From: Jejubacter sp036620675 | GTDB lineage: Bacteria; Pseudomonadota; Gammaproteobacteria; Enterobacterales; Enterobacteriaceae | Assembly: GCA_036620675.1 (NCBI GenBank) | Contig: JAZHEE010000024.1 | Length of the DNA: 64,000 bases | Reading direction: 5' to 3' (one strand) | In this document: positions 54,813 to 63,675 of the stretch, piece by piece | How positions within the stretch are numbered: the first letter of the stretch is position 1 | Layout of the letters: every line of letters begins with the position of its first letter | Notes under the pieces: model-generated | Databases searched by the model: none | Seen by the model: only the letters and a program-made list of their open reading frames with translations | What the model was told of the DNA's origin: nothing | Translations under genes and position numbers: made by a program

Positions 54813-55565
54813 ATGCTGTCGATAGCAAAACGAACAGCCACCGGCGCGCTAATATTGTTGGCGATGCCTGATACGGTGTCACTAAGTGGCTGGCGATGGC
54901 ATCCCGGCGAAAGCGCGCCGTGGCTGAGAGTGATGTATTGGGTCACCGAAACGGTAACTCAACCCTGGGGGATGATAACCCACCTGGTTCTGTGTCTCTG
55001 GTTTCTCTGGTGTCTGCGTTTTCGCCTTAAAGCGGCGCTGGTGCTGTTTTTGATCCTGGGGGCGGCGATTCTTGGCGGGCAGGGCGCAAAGTCGTGGATT
55101 AAGGAGCAGGTTCAGGAGCCGCGGCCTTATGTGGTATGGCTGGAAGAGTCCCATGGCATTCAGGCGCAGCAGTTCTATGATTTAAATCGCAAGCAACGCG
55201 CGCAACAGGTGGAAATCCTGCTTGAACAGCATCACGAACTGCCGGAATGGCTGCGCGGCCACTGGCAGAAAGAGACCGGCTTCGCGTTTCCTTCCGGGCA
55301 TACCATGTTCGCTGCAAGCTGGGCGCTGCTGGCCGTGGGGCTGTTGTGGCCGCGCAGGCGGGTGATTAGCGTCGCGGTGCTTATGGTCTGGGCCGTAGGC
55401 GTTATGGGCAGCAGGCTGCTACTGGGAATGCACTGGCCGCGGGATTTGATAGCCTCCACCGCTATTGCCTGGCTGCTGGTGACCGTGGCGTGCTGGCTGA
55501 CCCGACGATTCTGTGGATCGTTGACGCCGGCCCGGGAAGAGAGCCCGACCGGAGAATCTGACTGA
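54813..55565 (+). CDS. pgpB: Phosphatidylglycerophosphatase B
   Basis: A PAP2 membrane phosphatase acting on phosphatidylglycerophosphate and undecaprenyl pyrophosphate. It has 250 residues and six membrane segments. The three catalytic motifs are KEQVQEPRPY near 97, FPSGHT near 162 and SRLLLGMHWPRDL near 200. AAGGAGAAGCG precedes the ATG. Confidence 0.95.
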   Translation: MLSIAKRTATGALILLAMPDTVSLSGWRWHPGESAPWLRVMYWVTETVTQPWGMITHLVLCLWFLWCLRFRLKAALVLFLILGAAILGGQGAKSWIKEQVQEPRPYVVWLEESHGIQAQQFYDLNRKQRAQQVEILLEQHHELPEWLRGHWQKETGFAFPSGHTMFAASWALLAVGLLWPRRRVISVAVLMVWAVGVMGSRLLLGMHWPRDLIASTAIAWLLVTVACWLTRRFCGSLTPAREESPTGESD

Positions 55566-55716
55566 AAGTGTTGTAAAAAGGTGCTTTTGCCTCCATATAT
55601 CATTAACAGGCCTGCGCTTTATGATTCCCCGTCAGAGAGGGAAATGGTAATTTATGGGTCTGGACGCAGGGTTTCGGTCAGGCTTTATCCGATGACAACC
55701 ACATACGGGAAGTAAT

Positions 55717-56031
55717 GTGAAATATTTACTGATTTTCTTACTGGTACTGGCAATTTTCATTATTTCAGTGACGCTGGGCGCGCAAAACAATCAGGTTGTT
55801 CACTTTAACTACCTGCTGGCCCAGGGGGACTACCGCATCTCGACGCTGCTGGCAACGCTGTTCGGTGCAGGCTTTATCATCGGCTGGCTTATCTGCGGGC
55901 TGTTCTGGCTACGTTTACGCCTGTCGCTGGTGCGCGCCGACCGTAAAGTGAAGCGCCTGGAGCAGAAACTGAGCGATGGCGCCATGCCTGAGTCCGCCGC
56001 CAGTGCCGCCATGCCAGCCGTGAAGGAATAA
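55717..56031 (+). CDS. lapA: Lipopolysaccharide assembly protein A (YciS)
   Basis: A 104-residue inner-membrane protein with two hydrophobic segments (about 2-20 and 43-65, DUF1049). It partners LapB in tuning LpxC turnover and LPS level. Start GTG at 55717, VKYLLIFLLVLAIFIISV. It is 6 bp from lapB, a clear operon. Confidence 0.94.
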   Translation: MKYLLIFLLVLAIFIISVTLGAQNNQVVHFNYLLAQGDYRISTLLATLFGAGFIIGWLICGLFWLRLRLSLVRADRKVKRLEQKLSDGAMPESAASAAMPAVKE

Positions 56032-56037
56032 TTTTCG

Positions 56038-57207
56038 ATGCTGGAGCTGCTGTTTCTTCTGCTGCCCGTCGCTGCGGCCTATGGCTGGTATATGGGGCGC
56101 AGGAGTGCGCACAACGACAAGCAGCAGGAAGCCAATCGCCTGTCACGCGAATATGTGGCCGGGGTTAACTTTTTACTGTCGAATCAGCAGGACAAAGCGG
56201 TTGATCTGTTCCTGGACATGCTTAAAGAGGACAGCGGCACCGTAGAGGCTCACCTGACGCTGGGCAACCTGTTTCGCTCGCGCGGTGAAGTCGATCGCGC
56301 TATCCGTATCCATCAGGCCCTGATGGAGAGCGCTTCCCTCGACTACGATCAGCGTCTGCTTGCGGTACAGCAACTGGGGCGCGATTACATGGCTGCCGGG
56401 ATGTATGATCGGGCCGAAGATATGTTTACCCAACTGGTGGATGAGACTGATTTCAGGGTCAGCGCGTTGCAGCAACTGCTCCAGATTTATCAGGCCACCA
56501 GTGACTGGCAGAAGGCTATCGACACCGCTGAGCGCCTGGTGAAACTGGGTTACGACAAGCAGAAGGTGGAAATTGCCCACTTCTACTGTGAGCAGGCGTT
56601 ACAGCTCATGGGCAACGACGATCTCGATCGTGCTATGGTGCTGCTGAAGAAAGGCGCCGCCGCAGATCGCGACAGCGCGCGCGTTTCGATAATGATGGGA
56701 CGTTTGCTGATGGAAAAGGGGGATTATGCCCGGGCGGCAGAGCATCTGGAAAGAGTTATCGATCAGGATAAAGATTTAGTGAGCGAAACGCTGGAGATGC
56801 TCCAGACCTGCTATCAGCATCTGGAAAAACCAACAGCCTGGGAAGCCTTCCTGCGCCGCTGCGTGGACGAAAATACCGGCGCTGCGGCAGAACTGATGCT
56901 GGCTGGCATTATTGAGCAGCGTGAGGGGCGTGAAGCGGCTCAGGTGTACATTACACAGCAACTTCAGCAGCATCCCACGACCCGGGTATTCCACCGCCTG
57001 ATGGACTATCATTTGGGCGATGCTGAAGAGGGGCGTGCGAAAGAGAGCCTGATGGCGCTACGCGATATGGTGGGCGAACAGCTGCGTACCAAACCTCGCT
57101 ACAGCTGCCGTAAGTGCGGTTTTACCGCTTTTACCATGTACTGGCACTGTCCTTCCTGCCGCGCCTGGTCAACGGTAAAACCGATTCGTGGCCTTGACGG
57201 TCAGTAA
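56038..57207 (+). CDS. lapB: Lipopolysaccharide assembly protein B (YciM)
   Basis: LapB brings LpxC to FtsH for degradation and is controlled by PbgA/YejM. It has 389 residues as in E. coli. A membrane anchor covers residues 1-20, TPR repeats fill about 35-330, and a rubredoxin-like metal domain ends the protein (CRKCGFTAF and CPSCRAWS near 357-376). Confidence 0.97.
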   Translation: MLELLFLLLPVAAAYGWYMGRRSAHNDKQQEANRLSREYVAGVNFLLSNQQDKAVDLFLDMLKEDSGTVEAHLTLGNLFRSRGEVDRAIRIHQALMESASLDYDQRLLAVQQLGRDYMAAGMYDRAEDMFTQLVDETDFRVSALQQLLQIYQATSDWQKAIDTAERLVKLGYDKQKVEIAHFYCEQALQLMGNDDLDRAMVLLKKGAAADRDSARVSIMMGRLLMEKGDYARAAEHLERVIDQDKDLVSETLEMLQTCYQHLEKPTAWEAFLRRCVDENTGAAAELMLAGIIEQREGREAAQVYITQQLQQHPTTRVFHRLMDYHLGDAEEGRAKESLMALRDMVGEQLRTKPRYSCRKCGFTAFTMYWHCPSCRAWSTVKPIRGLDGQ

Positions 57208-57396
57208 TTTTTAAAAAAAGCCATTTTAGTTACAACATACTAATAGAGATAATATATCGCGAGCACAAACCAACGAGCCCCTCCTGTACCTCGTCGGCTA
57301 ACCAGCGTTGCGGCTGTTCTTTTGACGGAGGGGCGGGTAGAATGCCTGGCGTTTAACACCATTGCGCCGCGGGTGCCCTACAGAGAAGGAACAGCC

Positions 57397-58116
57397 ATGA
57401 AGCCTGCCGAAACCATCACAGATTCTCCCATTGTTGTTGCCCTGGACTACGATAATCGCGACAGCGCGCTGGCGTTCGTTGACCGTATCGATCCGCGCGA
57501 TTGCCGCCTTAAAGTAGGCAAAGAGATGTTTACGCTGTTTGGCCCTCAACTGGTTCGCGATCTGCAGCAGCGCGGTTTTGATGTTTTCCTCGATCTAAAA
57601 TTCCACGATATTCCTAATACCACTGCGCGGGCGGTAGCGGCGGCGGCAGAGCTGGGGGTGTGGATGGTGAATGTGCATGCCAGCGGCGGCGCGCGGATGA
57701 TGGCTGCGGCCCGGGAAGCGCTGGAGCCTTTTGGTAAAGAAGCTCCAGTGCTGATCGCGGTAACGGTACTGACCAGTATGGAAGCCTGCGATCTGGCAGA
57801 TATTGGCATTAGTCTTCCACCGGCCGATCATGCCGAGCGTCTGGCGCGTCTGACTCGCGACTGTGGGCTGGATGGAGTGGTGTGTTCGGCTCAGGAAGCG
57901 GTACGTTTTAAGTCAGCGCTGGGCGCCGATTTTAAGCTGGTGACGCCAGGCATTCGCCCTGCAGGAAGTGCGGCTGGCGATCAACGCCGTATTATGACGC
58001 CCATAGAAGCACAGCAGGCGGGTGTAGACTATATGGTTATCGGTCGTCCAATTACCCAGTCGGCGGAACCGGCGGCTACGCTGCAGGCCATTCTCCAGTC
58101 GCTGAAGGAGGCATAA
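57397..58116 (+). CDS. pyrF: Orotidine 5'-phosphate decarboxylase
   Basis: The last step of UMP synthesis. The start MKPAETITDSPIVVALDYDN at 57397, after AAGGAA, gives 239 residues; the frame stays open 25 codons upstream. The catalytic Asp-Lys-Asp array is in FLDLKFHDIPNT near residue 64, and the phosphate loop TPGIRP is near 185. It overlaps yciH by one base (TAATG). Confidence 0.97.
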   Translation: MKPAETITDSPIVVALDYDNRDSALAFVDRIDPRDCRLKVGKEMFTLFGPQLVRDLQQRGFDVFLDLKFHDIPNTTARAVAAAAELGVWMVNVHASGGARMMAAAREALEPFGKEAPVLIAVTVLTSMEACDLADIGISLPPADHAERLARLTRDCGLDGVVCSAQEAVRFKSALGADFKLVTPGIRPAGSAAGDQRRIMTPIEAQQAGVDYMVIGRPITQSAEPAATLQAILQSLKEA

Positions 58117-58442
58117 TGAACGACAGCAACAGTCGCCTGGTCTGGTCTTCCGAAACCGGGCGCATCAAAGAACCTAAACCGGTTGTCGAACGCTCGAAAG
58201 GCGACGGCATTGTGCGTATTCAGCGTCAGACCAGTGGCCGCAAAGGGAAGGGGGTCTGCCTTATTACCGGCGTGGATGGCGATGATGCCGAACTGGCGCG
58301 ACTGGCTGCGGAGCTTAAGAAGAAGTGCGGCTGCGGCGGCTCGGTGAAAGAGGGCGTTATTGAAATCCAGGGCGATAAGCGCGAGTTGATCAAGATGCTG
58401 CTGGAAGCCAGAGGCATGAAAGTAAAGCTGGCGGGCGGCTGA
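58116..58442 (+). CDS. yciH: SUI1/eIF1-like translation factor YciH
   Basis: A 108-residue homologue of eIF1. The SUI1 domain covers about residues 28-105, with KGKGVCLITGVDG and KKCGCGGSVKEGVIEIQG. In E. coli it can affect start-codon fidelity. It starts within the pyrF stop codon, so translation is coupled. Confidence 0.95.
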   Translation: MNDSNSRLVWSSETGRIKEPKPVVERSKGDGIVRIQRQTSGRKGKGVCLITGVDGDDAELARLAAELKKKCGCGGSVKEGVIEIQGDKRELIKMLLEARGMKVKLAGG

Positions 58443-58448
58443 AAAGCA

Positions 58449-58477
58449 GCGGGCCGTGGTCTCAAACCACGGCCCGC
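58449..58477. terminator. Stem-loop between yciH and osmB
   Basis: GCGGGCCGTGGT and ACCACGGCCCGC form a perfect 12-bp stem, six bp after yciH. The following AATTAAAATTT is a weak U-tract rightward; leftward TGCTTTTC follows, so it may also end osmB transcripts. Confidence 0.75.
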
Positions 58478-58558
58478 AATTAAAATTTGTCGTCAGGCCC
58501 GTTCGCAACGTTGTTGTCGTACATTAAAGCGCTGAACGCCTTTGGTGGTCTCAGAAGG

Positions 58559-58774
58559 TTAGTCGACCTGATGACCGATGATACCACCTACTGCTGCGCC
58601 GCCCAGGGTGCCCAGGGTGCTGCCGTCTGTCAGAATTGAACCACCAATTGCGCCGGCGCCTGCGCCGATAGCGGTGTTACGATCGCGTTTCGACCAGTGG
58701 CCACAGGCACTCAGAGACATTGCCAGAGTAACGGCCAGAACTGCTGCAGCGATTTTTTTGTTATTTAACGACAT
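58559..58774 (-). CDS. osmB: Osmotically inducible lipoprotein OsmB
   Basis: A small outer-membrane-type lipoprotein of 71 residues. The start MSLNNKKIAAAVL at 58774 matches the family; nine codons are open upstream. The lipobox LSAC places the lipidated Cys near residue 24. The rest is a Gly/Ala-rich glycine-zipper segment (TAIGAGAGAIGGSIL). E. coli osmB is induced by osmolarity and RpoS/Rcs. Confidence 0.95.
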   Translation of the reverse strand: MSLNNKKIAAAVLAVTLAMSLSACGHWSKRDRNTAIGAGAGAIGGSILTDGSTLGTLGGAAVGGIIGHQVD

Positions 58775-59032
58775 AATGCTTTCTCCTGAATTAATATTCA
58801 CGGGAAAAATGCCTCCTTTCCAGTATAGGAGATATTCTCCGTACTGAAGGCAAACCGTGAAACCACGTTGCGATACGTGATGAAAATCACCGGGGTGATT
58901 ATCACTCCCTGTTATACCGCTGAGTTCTATTTTAAATGCAACTGAACATGAAAACAGGTAAAAAATCTTAATTCATCGTGTTACACAATACGATCGCAAA
59001 CTTTGCTTAATTTTTCCTGTCTGATGGCTGGT

Positions 59033-59794
59033 TTATCCCGTTTCGTTGCGATAGTCGATCAGATCGACCCTGAGTCCGCGGGCTTCCAGGTGTTGCCGCG
59101 CGTCGGCACTAAGTGCGCTGTCGGTAATGACCCGGTTGAATTTTTCCTGCGCCCCCAGCGACCAGGGCCAGGTGATGCCAAACTTGGAACTGTCGCTCAG
59201 TACGATGGTTTCACTCTCTTTGTCCAGCACTGCGCTGACCAGGTCACTACGCAGCATATCTTTGCCGGTAAAGCCGGTATCCGGCTGCCAGCCGTCAATG
59301 CCGATAAAGGCTTTGGTAAAGTTGATTTGGCGAATAAAGGCGCGGGCCAGTGGGCCGACCATGGTCTCGCTTTTCTTCTGATAGCTGCCGCCCACCAGAA
59401 TGACTTCACAGGCGCTTTCGCGCAGTAGCCAGGCGATATGACTGCTGGCGGTAATCAATGTCAGATGGCGGTTATGGCCCAGCGCGCGGGCCAGCAACGC
59501 GTTGCTGCTGCCGTTCTCAATAAAGATGGTTTCGCCGTCTTCCACCAGCGACGCGGCATACTCGGCCAGACGCTGCTTCAGCGGAAAGTTATTCATCATG
59601 CGGGTTTCCACGTCGTCGCTTTCCAGTGGGATGGCATAGCCGTGAGCGCGACGCAGATAGTTCTGTTTTTCCAGCAGGTTCAGATCCTGACGAATAGTCA
59701 CTTCCGAAACGCCGGTGATTCTGGACAAATCCGACACATTCATTCGGCCGCGCTCAACGACCATCTGTAAAATTTGCTGTTGTCTGACGTTCAT
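59033..59794 (-). CDS. yciT: DeoR-family transcriptional regulator YciT
   Basis: A 253-residue DeoR-type repressor. The HTH covers residues 4-57 (RMNVSDLSRITGVSEVTIRQ), and the effector domain has VEDGETIFIENGSSNALLAR near 83 and the DeoRC sugar-phosphate-type pattern FIGIDGWQPDTGFTGKDML near 164. E. coli YciT has been linked to osmotic stress control; its ligand is unknown. Confidence 0.92.
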   Translation of the reverse strand: MNVRQQQILQMVVERGRMNVSDLSRITGVSEVTIRQDLNLLEKQNYLRRAHGYAIPLESDDVETRMMNNFPLKQRLAEYAASLVEDGETIFIENGSSNALLARALGHNRHLTLITASSHIAWLLRESACEVILVGGSYQKKSETMVGPLARAFIRQINFTKAFIGIDGWQPDTGFTGKDMLRSDLVSAVLDKESETIVLSDSSKFGITWPWSLGAQEKFNRVITDSALSADARQHLEARGLRVDLIDYRNETG

Positions 59795-59914
59795 GCTTGT
59801 CCGTTAACAGAGGGAAGGTGAATAATTATGCTTATTTCCGCCATCATAACACGCTCGCCCAGGGGCCGGTATGGCGGAGGAAATCGGCGCCCGTAAAGAG
59901 CGCCAGCCAGGAGA

Positions 59915-60097
59915 TTAAATTTCCCAGGGGGATTTTTGCGCTGGGCGCTCTTCTTCGCCGCTTTCGCGGGCTTTGGCCAGCAGCTCCTCTCTGAGGATTT
60001 CCAGATTGCGAATGGCGGAAACGGTATCCCCACCCACCAGAATATCCAGCACGGTATCGATGCGACGAGCGACGCTACGGGGATCGGATATTGACAT
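59915..60097 (-). CDS. yciZ: UPF0509 protein YciZ
   Basis: A 60-residue protein. ARRIDTVLDILVGGDTVSAI and NLEILREELL are conserved with E. coli YciZ, and the C-terminal PWEI end is shared. The function is unknown. In E. coli gmr lies between yciZ and rnb; here only about 140 bp separate them. Confidence 0.9.
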   Translation of the reverse strand: MSISDPRSVARRIDTVLDILVGGDTVSAIRNLEILREELLAKARESGEEERPAQKSPWEI

Positions 60098-60192
60098 CGG
60101 CTTCAGCTCCTTGTGGTGTCGATAACGCTATGATGCAGAAAAAGCTTAACGGGCGCCAGCAACCAACAGGAACATCTTATAGCTACAGGGTG

Positions 60193-60228
60193 TAAAAAGA
60201 GCAGGGCGCGGCGGGAATCTGCGCCCTG
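60193..60228 (-). terminator. rnb terminator
   Basis: On the minus strand CAGGGCGC and GCGCCCTG pair around an 11-base loop, followed by CTCTTTTTAC, just after the rnb stop. Confidence 0.78.
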
Positions 60229-60235
60229 AGGTAGG

Positions 60236-62170
60236 TTAGCTCGCCGGGCGAGCGATAATGCTGCGGGTCTCCATACGCACTTCGGCGATGGTGACGTCAA
60301 TGACGTCGGTAACCTTATAGACGGTTTCACCTTTAATCTGCACGGTGCCGTTTTCCTGGCTGCATACCAGCTCATCGCGCACTGAGTGCAGGAAAGGGGC
60401 CGGAATAAAGGCTACGGCACCATTGTCGACCAGACGCACGCGCATACCGCCGCGGCTGATATCGATAATTTCGGCGCTGAACCGGGTATCGGTTCCGGCT
60501 TTATCCTGCAGGAAGCGCGAATAGAGCCAGTCGCTTACGTCACGCTCTGCCATACGGCCAAGACGGCGACGCTCGCTCATCTGCACGGTTATCTCATCCT
60601 TAGGACGCTGTGCGCTTTCGCCTTTGATAATGGCTTTCAGCAGGCGATGGTTAATCATATCGCCGTACTTACGGATAGGTGACGTCCAGGTGGCGTATGC
60701 CTCAAGGCCCAGACCAAAGTGCGGGCCTGGCTCGGTGCTGATTTCGGCGAAGGACTGGTAGCGGCGAATGCGGCTGTCCAGGAAGCCTGTAGGCTGTGCG
60801 TCCAGCTCGCGACGCAGTTTACAGAAGCCTTCCAGCGTCTGAACCTCTTCTGCATCCACGTGCATACCGTGGCTTTTCAGCATAGTCGCCAGCTGTTCGG
60901 TATTGGCCGGATCGAAACCGGTATGAACGTTGTAGATGCCAAAGCCCAGACGATCGCGCAATACGGTGGCGGCGCATACGTTGGCGGCAATCATCGACTC
61001 TTCGACGATACGGTTAGCGATACGACGCGGCTCAACGACGATATCCAGCACATAGCCGTTTTCATCAAGAACGAAGCGATAATCCGGGCGATCTTTAAAG
61101 ACCAATGCGTGATTGTGGCGCCATTCGCCGCGTAGCTGGCAGATGCGATGCAGCAGGGTGATCTGCTGTTTGATAGCTTCATCCTGAGGCTGCCAGTTGC
61201 CTTTCTGTTCCAGCCAGTCAGAAACTTCATCATAGACCAGTTTAGCGCGCGACCGAATGGTCGCAGCAAAGAAACGGATATCGCTGCCGATAGCGCCGTC
61301 ATTACCGATGCTCATACGGCAGGCCAGTACCGGGCGCGTTTCATTGGGGCGCAGTGAGCAGAGATCGTCGGAAAGTTCACGCGGCAGCATCGGGATGTTA
61401 AAGCCCGGCAGGTAGTTGGTGAAGGCGCGTTCGAGCGCAATCTTATCCAGTCGGCTGTTGGGGGCGATCCAGGCGGTGGGATCGGCGATGGCGACGGTCA
61501 GGTGCAGGTTGCCCTGGTCATCCTGTTCGGCATAGAGCGCATCGTCCATATCTTCGGTGCTGGCGCTGTCGATAGTTACAAACGGCAGTTCGGTCAGATC
61601 TTCACGGATCAGCCCTTCGTCCAGCATCCCGGTGGCGATGCCGTCCGGCGCTTCTTTCTCAAGGTTATGGCGTGCCAGCGTGACCCACCAGGGGGCGTAG
61701 TGATCGTCACCCCAGGTGATGTAGCGGGTGAGTTCGGCATAGAAGCCGCGATCGCCTTTCAGAGGATGGCGGCGCATCTGTGCAACGGCCCAGTCGCCCT
61801 CTTTAAATTCATGCTTCAGGCCACGTTCAGGGCGGCAGGGGATGGCATCCTTGAGCAGTGGATGATCGGGTACGATGGTGTAGCGGTCATCTTTCTTCTG
61901 AACCCGTCCTACAAAGCGCGTCAGGAAAGGCTCGATAAGCTCCTCCGGCTCGGCGCTTTCACGGCCTTTATCCTCATGGATCACCGCGGTGATCCGGTCG
62001 CCGTGCATCACTTTTTTCATCTGCGGCGGCGGGATAAAGTAGCTTTTATTGGCATCAACTTCGAGGAAGCCAAATCCTTTTTCCGTACCTTTTACCACGC
62101 CTTCAGCGCGTGGCGTCTGAGAATGAAGTTGCTGTTTAAGCTGCGCTAGCAGCGGGTTATCCTGAAACAT
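60236..62170 (-). CDS. rnb: Exoribonuclease II
   Basis: A 3'-5' hydrolytic exoribonuclease of single-stranded RNA. It has 644 residues as in E. coli. Two cold-shock-type domains lie at about 1-170, the RNB catalytic domain has its Asp array in TIDSASTEDMDDALYAE near 198-214, and a C-terminal S1 domain starts near 560. The start MFQDNPLLAQLK fits the family. Confidence 0.98.
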   Translation of the reverse strand: MFQDNPLLAQLKQQLHSQTPRAEGVVKGTEKGFGFLEVDANKSYFIPPPQMKKVMHGDRITAVIHEDKGRESAEPEELIEPFLTRFVGRVQKKDDRYTIVPDHPLLKDAIPCRPERGLKHEFKEGDWAVAQMRRHPLKGDRGFYAELTRYITWGDDHYAPWWVTLARHNLEKEAPDGIATGMLDEGLIREDLTELPFVTIDSASTEDMDDALYAEQDDQGNLHLTVAIADPTAWIAPNSRLDKIALERAFTNYLPGFNIPMLPRELSDDLCSLRPNETRPVLACRMSIGNDGAIGSDIRFFAATIRSRAKLVYDEVSDWLEQKGNWQPQDEAIKQQITLLHRICQLRGEWRHNHALVFKDRPDYRFVLDENGYVLDIVVEPRRIANRIVEESMIAANVCAATVLRDRLGFGIYNVHTGFDPANTEQLATMLKSHGMHVDAEEVQTLEGFCKLRRELDAQPTGFLDSRIRRYQSFAEISTEPGPHFGLGLEAYATWTSPIRKYGDMINHRLLKAIIKGESAQRPKDEITVQMSERRRLGRMAERDVSDWLYSRFLQDKAGTDTRFSAEIIDISRGGMRVRLVDNGAVAFIPAPFLHSVRDELVCSQENGTVQIKGETVYKVTDVIDVTIAEVRMETRSIIARPAS

Positions 62171-62248
62171 ATCTCTGAGTTTTCGTGGCCTAAAGAGCGG
62201 CTGACAGTTTTACGCGAATCCGCCTCGCGCAGCAAGCGCTGTTTCTGC

Positions 62249-63376
62249 TTATTCCCGCTCGCCCAGGCCAACCATCATCCGGTCGAACCAGCCGCACAGG
62301 GCGCAGCAGGTCAGGAGATGGTCGATATCGATATCTGAAATCCCCTGGGCACGCAGCGGTTGAATTGCGCTATGACCAAAGACCCCTGGTGCGCGAATCA
62401 ATAATTGTAGCGCCTGAATGATAGCGCTTTCCCGTGGATGGCTATGCCCCCATGCCTGAAGGGCGCGTTCGCCGTTGCGCATCGCGTCCGGCAGCGCTTT
62501 ATCCAGCGTCCAGTTTTGCGCTGCCGCGTTAAAGCAGATTGCGCTGCCGTTGATACGCGCGCTCAGCAGGGTACAGAGCAACGTCTCTGTCGTTCCAGCG
62601 TCGAAGTGGTGACTTAGCGTCAGCAGAGCTTCCAGCGAGTCGCGATCCCAGGCGAACAGCGGCGCCAGCGGACGCAGACGTAGCGGCAAGCGCTGCGTAG
62701 CCAGCGTTTCAGGAAACACGGCCGGCGCATTGCGACACAGTTCGCTGCGCCAGCCATGGCCGGTTTCAACGAAATGATCCGCTGCGGCGAGCTGTTGCAT
62801 TTCAATTCCAGGCAGCCAGCGGGCATCGGTGCCTGCCAGCGCCTGGGCCGCCGCTACCGATCTGGCCTGGAAGCCGATAAAGCCGATAATCAGATGAAAA
62901 TGGATAATATCAATATCGGAGAGTCCTACTTCGGCGAGCTGCTCACGGGAGCGGGGGCCGATGAGCGTCGGATGGCTCGCCAGCTGGCGGGCATACTGGG
63001 TTATCTGGGTCAGACGCTGGTTGCTTTCGCGCGAAGAGTCCGGCCCGGGCTGCGGGGCCAGCCGGGCCGCATAGTGATTACACAGCCGCTGCACGCCGTA
63101 AACCTGGGCCACCGTCAGCGCGGTACTGAGCCTGTCGTAACAACTGAGCGTATTCAGCCTGCTGGTTTCCAGGTTTTCTGGCAACAGCTGGCGGGCCAGC
63201 GCCCTGGCGGCGTTAAGCCACGGGGCTGACTGCGTGGTCACGCCAGGCTGATCGAGATAAAAGGGATCGGCCACGCCGGTGGCCTCGGGAACTAACGGCG
63301 AGATATCCGCCGGACAGAGACTGGACTGGGTTTCATGATACCAGTGGCTTTTGCCGGAAAAGCGGCGCTGTTCCAT
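62249..63376 (-). CDS. yciW: YciW family protein
   Basis: The start MEQRRFSGKSHWYHETQSS at 63376, after AAGGA, gives 375 residues, exactly the E. coli length; the frame stays open 65 codons upstream without homology. It has a CMD/AhpD-peroxidase-like helical fold but lacks an obvious CxxC pair (a CCALC lies near 362). E. coli yciW belongs to the CysB regulon and affects cysteine/methionine metabolism. It sits next to rnb as in E. coli. Confidence 0.92.
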   Translation of the reverse strand: MEQRRFSGKSHWYHETQSSLCPADISPLVPEATGVADPFYLDQPGVTTQSAPWLNAARALARQLLPENLETSRLNTLSCYDRLSTALTVAQVYGVQRLCNHYAARLAPQPGPDSSRESNQRLTQITQYARQLASHPTLIGPRSREQLAEVGLSDIDIIHFHLIIGFIGFQARSVAAAQALAGTDARWLPGIEMQQLAAADHFVETGHGWRSELCRNAPAVFPETLATQRLPLRLRPLAPLFAWDRDSLEALLTLSHHFDAGTTETLLCTLLSARINGSAICFNAAAQNWTLDKALPDAMRNGERALQAWGHSHPRESAIIQALQLLIRAPGVFGHSAIQPLRAQGISDIDIDHLLTCCALCGWFDRMMVGLGERE

Positions 63377-63675
63377 GAGCGTTCCTTGGATCTTAATGAA
63401 GTCATCCGGGGCCGGGAGCGAGCCGGATCGGGGTTCAGGGTTATCCTGACGTAAGCGAGAAGGGAAGTGAAAGAATGGGGGGTGATAATAAATATCAGAA
63501 TGGCATATAGGTATTGACGTGCTTTGCGTTGATTCATACACCGTGATGTGCGCAATGTCTTTATCTGACATCTGAACCGGAATGGCGATACTCCCATCCC
63601 GGGGATGCAGGTATAAAAAAGGTTCATCGCGGATTGTCGTGAAGCTGAAGTTACCGGCGGCTGCCTTATCTTCCG
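63377..63675. other. Upstream region of yciW
   Basis: About 300 bp without a supported gene. The yciW frame stays open through most of it, but codon content and lack of family match argue against translation. The yciW promoter, probably with a CysB site, must lie here. Confidence 0.45.

Noticed and set aside
63377..63571. N-terminal extension of yciW
   Set aside because: The start at 63376 gives exactly the E. coli length with AAGGA upstream; the extension is probably promoter DNA.
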